Shown: piece by piece, positions 6,277-8,555 of the stretch
How the letters are laid out: every line of letters starts with the position of its first letter
How positions within the stretch are numbered: position 1 is the stretch's first letter
Assembly: GCA_002384765.1 (NCBI GenBank)
Contig: DGBM01000216.1
Location: 1 to 8,555 of the forward strand
DNA from: Demequinaceae bacterium UBA4004
GTDB taxonomy: Bacteria > Actinomycetota > Actinomycetes > Actinomycetales > Demequinaceae
Direction of reading: 5' to 3'
Length of the DNA: 8,555 bases
Notes under the pieces: model-generated
The model's input: the letters and a program-made list of their open reading frames with translations, nothing else
What the model was told of the DNA's origin: nothing
Databases searched by the model: none
Made by a program: the position numbers and the translations under genes

Positions 6277-6501
6277 ATGGACAGGCCGCTTCGCACGCCC
6301 ACGCTGCTGGGTATTGCCATTCGCACCCTGCGGCTCGAGCGCGGACTCACTCAGCAGGAGCTAGCCGAGCGATCCGGAACTTCCAGGCGGTGGATCATCG
6401 ACCTCGAGGCCGGCAAGGGCGACAATGCGCGCCTGGGGATGGTGCTTGCCGTCTTCGACACGCTCGATACCACGCTGCGCGCGACGACGAGGTCGCAGTG
6501 A
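6277..6501 (+). CDS. hipB: HipB-like antitoxin, XRE-family DNA-binding protein
   Basis: A 74-residue Cro/CI-type helix-turn-helix protein, the size of HipB antitoxins. Helix 1 is LGIAIRTLRLERG (11-23), helix 2 TQQELAERSG (25-34), and the recognition helix SRRWIIDLEAGKG (36-48), with the typical GLTQxELA and DLExGK signatures. A C-terminal segment (LAVFDTLDTTLRATT) matches the dimer strand of HipB. The ATG at 6277 has GGAGG five bases upstream. The stop overlaps the hipA start by four bases (GTGA), so the two are translationally coupled. By family knowledge HipB neutralises HipA by forming a DNA-bound complex and represses its own operon; the three sites at 6184-6253 are the likely operators. 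Identification is strong because of the adjacent HipA. Confidence 0.92.
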   Translation: MDRPLRTPTLLGIAIRTLRLERGLTQQELAERSGTSRRWIIDLEAGKGDNARLGMVLAVFDTLDTTLRATTRSQ

Positions 6502-7886
6502 AGACAGGGGAGCGTCTCCTGGTATTCCTGGCCGGGGAGCATGTCGCGGACGTGTCGCGAGCGCGGACGGGAGCCGTGTCGCTCGAATACACCTCAACGG
6601 GCCGCGCTGCGGGCGCGACGCCCCTGTCGCTGGCCTTGCCGGTGTCACCCGCGCGCTACACCGACCGGCGCGTCACACACTTCCTGGACGGGTTACTTCC
6701 CGAGCACCCCGGCACGCGCGCAGCGATGGCCAGGCACTTCCAGATCGGCACCACCGATGCGTTCTCGCTGCTTCACGGCGCGGGGCTTGACTGCGCGGGG
6801 GCGGTGCAATTCTGCACCGAAGACGCCGCCGACGCGATCCGCCGAGGGGGCTCGCTCGAGCCGGAGTCCGACTCGGACATCGAGGTGCGGTTGGCCGAGA
6901 TGGAGATGGACGACGCGGTGTCGTGGGTGAAGCGCCACGAGCGCTGGTCGCTCGCAGGCATGCAGCCGAAGCTCGCGCTGCGCGAGGAGGACGGACGGTG
7001 GTTCACCGCGACGGGGTCTGAGGCGACCACCCACATCCTCAAGCCCGGCGTCCGCGGCATCGCCGCGCAAGCCCTTGACGAGCACATCACGCTCGCCGCG
7101 GCCGCCCGGATCGGCCTCGACTGCGCCGAGTCACGGTGGCTTGAGTTCAAGTCCCAGAGCGCCGTCGTGTCAACCCGCTACGACCGCGCGCGCCACGACG
7201 GGACAGTGAGGCGCCTGCACCAGGAGGACCTCCACCAGGCCATCGGGATGGGTCGCAACAAGTACGACGTCGATGACTCCAGGGAAGGGGTGACGTCGAC
7301 CGATGTGCTCGCTGTACTCCGCGGTTACTCGATCTCGCGCGACGACGAGGACGCCTCGGTCCGGGCCTTTGTCGACTCGCTGATCTTCTCGGCACTCACC
7401 GCGTCCACTGACGGGCACGCGAAGAACTACTCGCTCCTACTTGAGCGCGAACGGGTGAGACTCGCGCCACTGTACGACATGGCGTCCGACCTGCCGTACG
7501 ACACGGGCCCAGGAAAGCTCGCGCTGGGCATCGGCGGAGAGCGGTCGCTGTCGAAGATTGGGTCGGACCACTGGGAGGCACTCGGCCGCGAAGCGGGCCT
7601 GAGCGGGGAGTATGTGGTCGACCGAGTGCATCAGATGGCGGATGCGCTGCCGCAGGCGTTCGCCGAGGCGTTCGCCGATGTGGGGCGCGAGGCCCAACAG
7701 CTCCGCGACCGCACGATGCCTCGCCTGGCGGAGCACCTCGACGCTGCCAAGCAACGCGCCACCCGCGCACGAGGTCTGCACACAGCGTCATCGATTGGCC
7801 AGGCGACGAGGCCCGACACGGTGTGGGTGTCGGAACACATGCGCAACGGGCGTGTGGTGGCGGCGCACCTGCGGCGTCGGCGATAG
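6498..7886 (+). CDS. hipA: HipA serine/threonine kinase toxin
   Basis: A 462-residue kinase toxin. In Escherichia coli, HipA phosphorylates glutamyl-tRNA synthetase and drives the stringent response and persistence; the target here is unknown. The N-terminal HipA domain includes HFLDGLLPEHPGTR (61-74). The phosphorylation/P-loop SLAGMQPKLAL (151-161) corresponds to SIAGAQEKTAL, with Ser151 the likely autophosphorylation site. THILKP holds the ATP-contacting Lys182. The catalytic loop STDGHAKN has Asp305 and Asn310, and LAPLYDM supplies Asp327 for magnesium, so all active-site residues are present. The GTG start at 6498 overlaps the hipB stop and has GAGG five bases upstream. The longer frame back to 6249 is only out-of-frame hipB sequence. 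Oddities are one TTA leucine codon (6693-6695) and a C-terminal extension ending in four arginines, about 20 residues longer than the E. coli protein. Confidence 0.94.
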   Translation: MKTGERLLVFLAGEHVADVSRARTGAVSLEYTSTGRAAGATPLSLALPVSPARYTDRRVTHFLDGLLPEHPGTRAAMARHFQIGTTDAFSLLHGAGLDCAGAVQFCTEDAADAIRRGGSLEPESDSDIEVRLAEMEMDDAVSWVKRHERWSLAGMQPKLALREEDGRWFTATGSEATTHILKPGVRGIAAQALDEHITLAAAARIGLDCAESRWLEFKSQSAVVSTRYDRARHDGTVRRLHQEDLHQAIGMGRNKYDVDDSREGVTSTDVLAVLRGYSISRDDEDASVRAFVDSLIFSALTASTDGHAKNYSLLLERERVRLAPLYDMASDLPYDTGPGKLALGIGGERSLSKIGSDHWEALGREAGLSGEYVVDRVHQMADALPQAFAEAFADVGREAQQLRDRTMPRLAEHLDAAKQRATRARGLHTASSIGQATRPDTVWVSEHMRNGRVVAAHLRRRR

Positions 7887-7956
7887 CGCGGTGCGGCGCG
7901 GGGGGATAGCAGCATGGGTCCAGCCGAATGACTACGTGAACGGCGTGATCCTGACT

Positions 7957-7975
7957 GGCGATGGAGGCGGAGGAC
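7957..7975 (+). repeat. Direct repeat copy 2, downstream of hipA
   Basis: Exact 19-base copy of 6110-6128. It lies in the 105-base gap between the two convergent hipA genes. Similarity continues loosely past the exact match: GCCGGGTGA here against CCTGCCGGGGTGTGA after the SIP copy. In the matching frame it reads MEAEDAG then stop, against MEAEDPAGV then stop. An in-frame TGA lies just upstream of that ATG, so this is a fragment, not a gene. Confidence 0.65.
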
Positions 7976-7991
7976 GCCGGGTGACGGTGAA

Positions 7992-8555
7992 CTACACCAC
8001 GTGCACGGGTGCGACCGTGGGGAACTCGCCCAAGCCGAGTCCTACGGGCTTGCCGGCAAGTAGTGCCGCACATGCCTGGGTGACGTAGCCAGGTAGGTGT
8101 GGCGCGATGTCTTCGGGCGCATCGGCGGCCCGCGCCGCGGCGAGCGTCTCCTCTGCGGTGTGCTCGATGACCGCACGCGCCGCGTGCTCGCGCAGGCCCC
8201 ACGCGCTGGCCTCGGTCACCAGGGCGTCGGCGTCGATCTGGTTGAGCAGCCGATGCCCGGCCACCTCAAGCGCGATCACGGCGCCCTGTCCGTACAGCAC
8301 GGTGGGCGTCGCGTCGTAGAGCGGCGCGAGCGTCACGCCGCCCCGGGCATCGTGCAGCAGGGCGTGGTTCTTGGCGTGACCGTCCGTGTCGCCTATGACC
8401 AGCCGGAACACGGTCTGCGCGAGCAGGCGCTCCTTGTCGCTTGGCCCGATGGAGCGCAGCGTGCGGTCGCGATCCAGGAGCGCCGCGATCGCCCGCAGTG
8501 ACGCGCCGGAGCCGTGCCACTCGAACTTGGCGTCGCCGCCCCAGGCCAGGCCCAG
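7992..8555 (-). CDS. Second HipA-family kinase, C-terminal 187 residues (5' end outside window)
   Basis: The frame is open from the right edge to the TAG at 7992-7994, giving the C-terminal kinase half of a HipA-like protein. A stretch reading GGDAKFEWHGSG begins near the edge. The catalytic loop is GDTDGHAKN, with Asp58 and Asn63 counted from the window edge, followed by LAPLYDATP with the magnesium-binding Asp81. The core active site is therefore intact. The P-loop and any hipB partner would be to the right of the window. It differs from the HipA at 6498-7886 outside the shared motifs (DTDGHAKNHALL against STDGHAKNYSLL, no Arg-rich tail), so it is a distinct subfamily rather than a recent duplicate. 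A GTG at 8411 could be read as a start, but homology clearly continues upstream of it. The two genes converge tail to tail across 105 bases. Confidence 0.85.
   Translation of the reverse strand: MGLAWGGDAKFEWHGSGASLRAIAALLDRDRTLRSIGPSDKERLLAQTVFRLVIGDTDGHAKNHALLHDARGGVTLAPLYDATPTVLYGQGAVIALEVAGHRLLNQIDADALVTEASAWGLREHAARAVIEHTAEETLAAARAADAPEDIAPHLPGYVTQACAALLAGKPVGLGLGEFPTVAPVHVV

Noticed and set aside
5154..6350. 398-residue minus-strand open frame opposite the SIP gene and MarR remnant
   Set aside because: It is Arg/His-rich with no recognisable family and lies antisense to a well-supported SIP gene; a high-GC shadow frame. Only its extreme end (MNASPPDHLVSE) is used, as evidence for the MarR remnant.
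6249..6497. N-terminal extension of HipA by 83 residues
   Set aside because: It is hipB read in the wrong frame; the GTG overlapping the hipB stop with GAGG upstream gives the standard HipA N-terminus.
7941..7979. CGGCGT...ACGCCG inverted repeat between the two hipA genes as a terminator
   Set aside because: Six-base arms with a 27-base loop and no T-run; too weak to call.

Overview
The window is GC-rich, densely packed DNA with strong G/C bias at third codon positions. Protein style (GTG starts, Arg/Ala-rich tails, leaderless-looking starts, actinobacterial-type HipA) points to an actinobacterium, probably of the Micrococcales. The phylum is a fair inference; the order is a guess. No rRNA, tRNA, CRISPR array, transposase or integrase gene was seen.

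Left part (1-4975): two minus-strand two-gene units with the same layout, each a soluble enzyme followed 31-36 bases later by an MFS permease. Unit one is an aldo/keto reductase (786-1634) then MFS permease 1 (749 to beyond the left edge). Unit two is an APH-type small-molecule kinase (3976-4890) then MFS permease 2 (2628-3944). The two permeases are clear paralogues. Between the units, on the plus strand, lies an NAD(P)-binding reductase of the NmrA/COG2910 type (1866-2507), divergent from the aldo/keto reductase and convergent with permease 2.

Middle (4976-6143): a MarR-family regulator that has lost its N-terminal half (pseudogene, minus strand), divergent from an intact siderophore-interacting flavin reductase (SIP/ViuB family, plus strand).

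Right part (6144-8555): a complete hipBA toxin-antitoxin operon on the plus strand. It is preceded by a compact control region with a large inverted repeat and operator-like sites at a 27-base period. A second HipA-family kinase converges on it from the minus strand and runs off the right edge. A 19-base exact direct repeat, one copy being the 3' end of the SIP gene, brackets hipBA and suggests the module was inserted at, or rearranged around, that gene end.

Functionally the window looks accessory: transport and resistance-like enzymes, iron acquisition, and a persistence-type kinase module. The points most worth following are the hipBA operator/hairpin region, the flanking direct repeats, and the tail-to-tail pair of HipA kinases.
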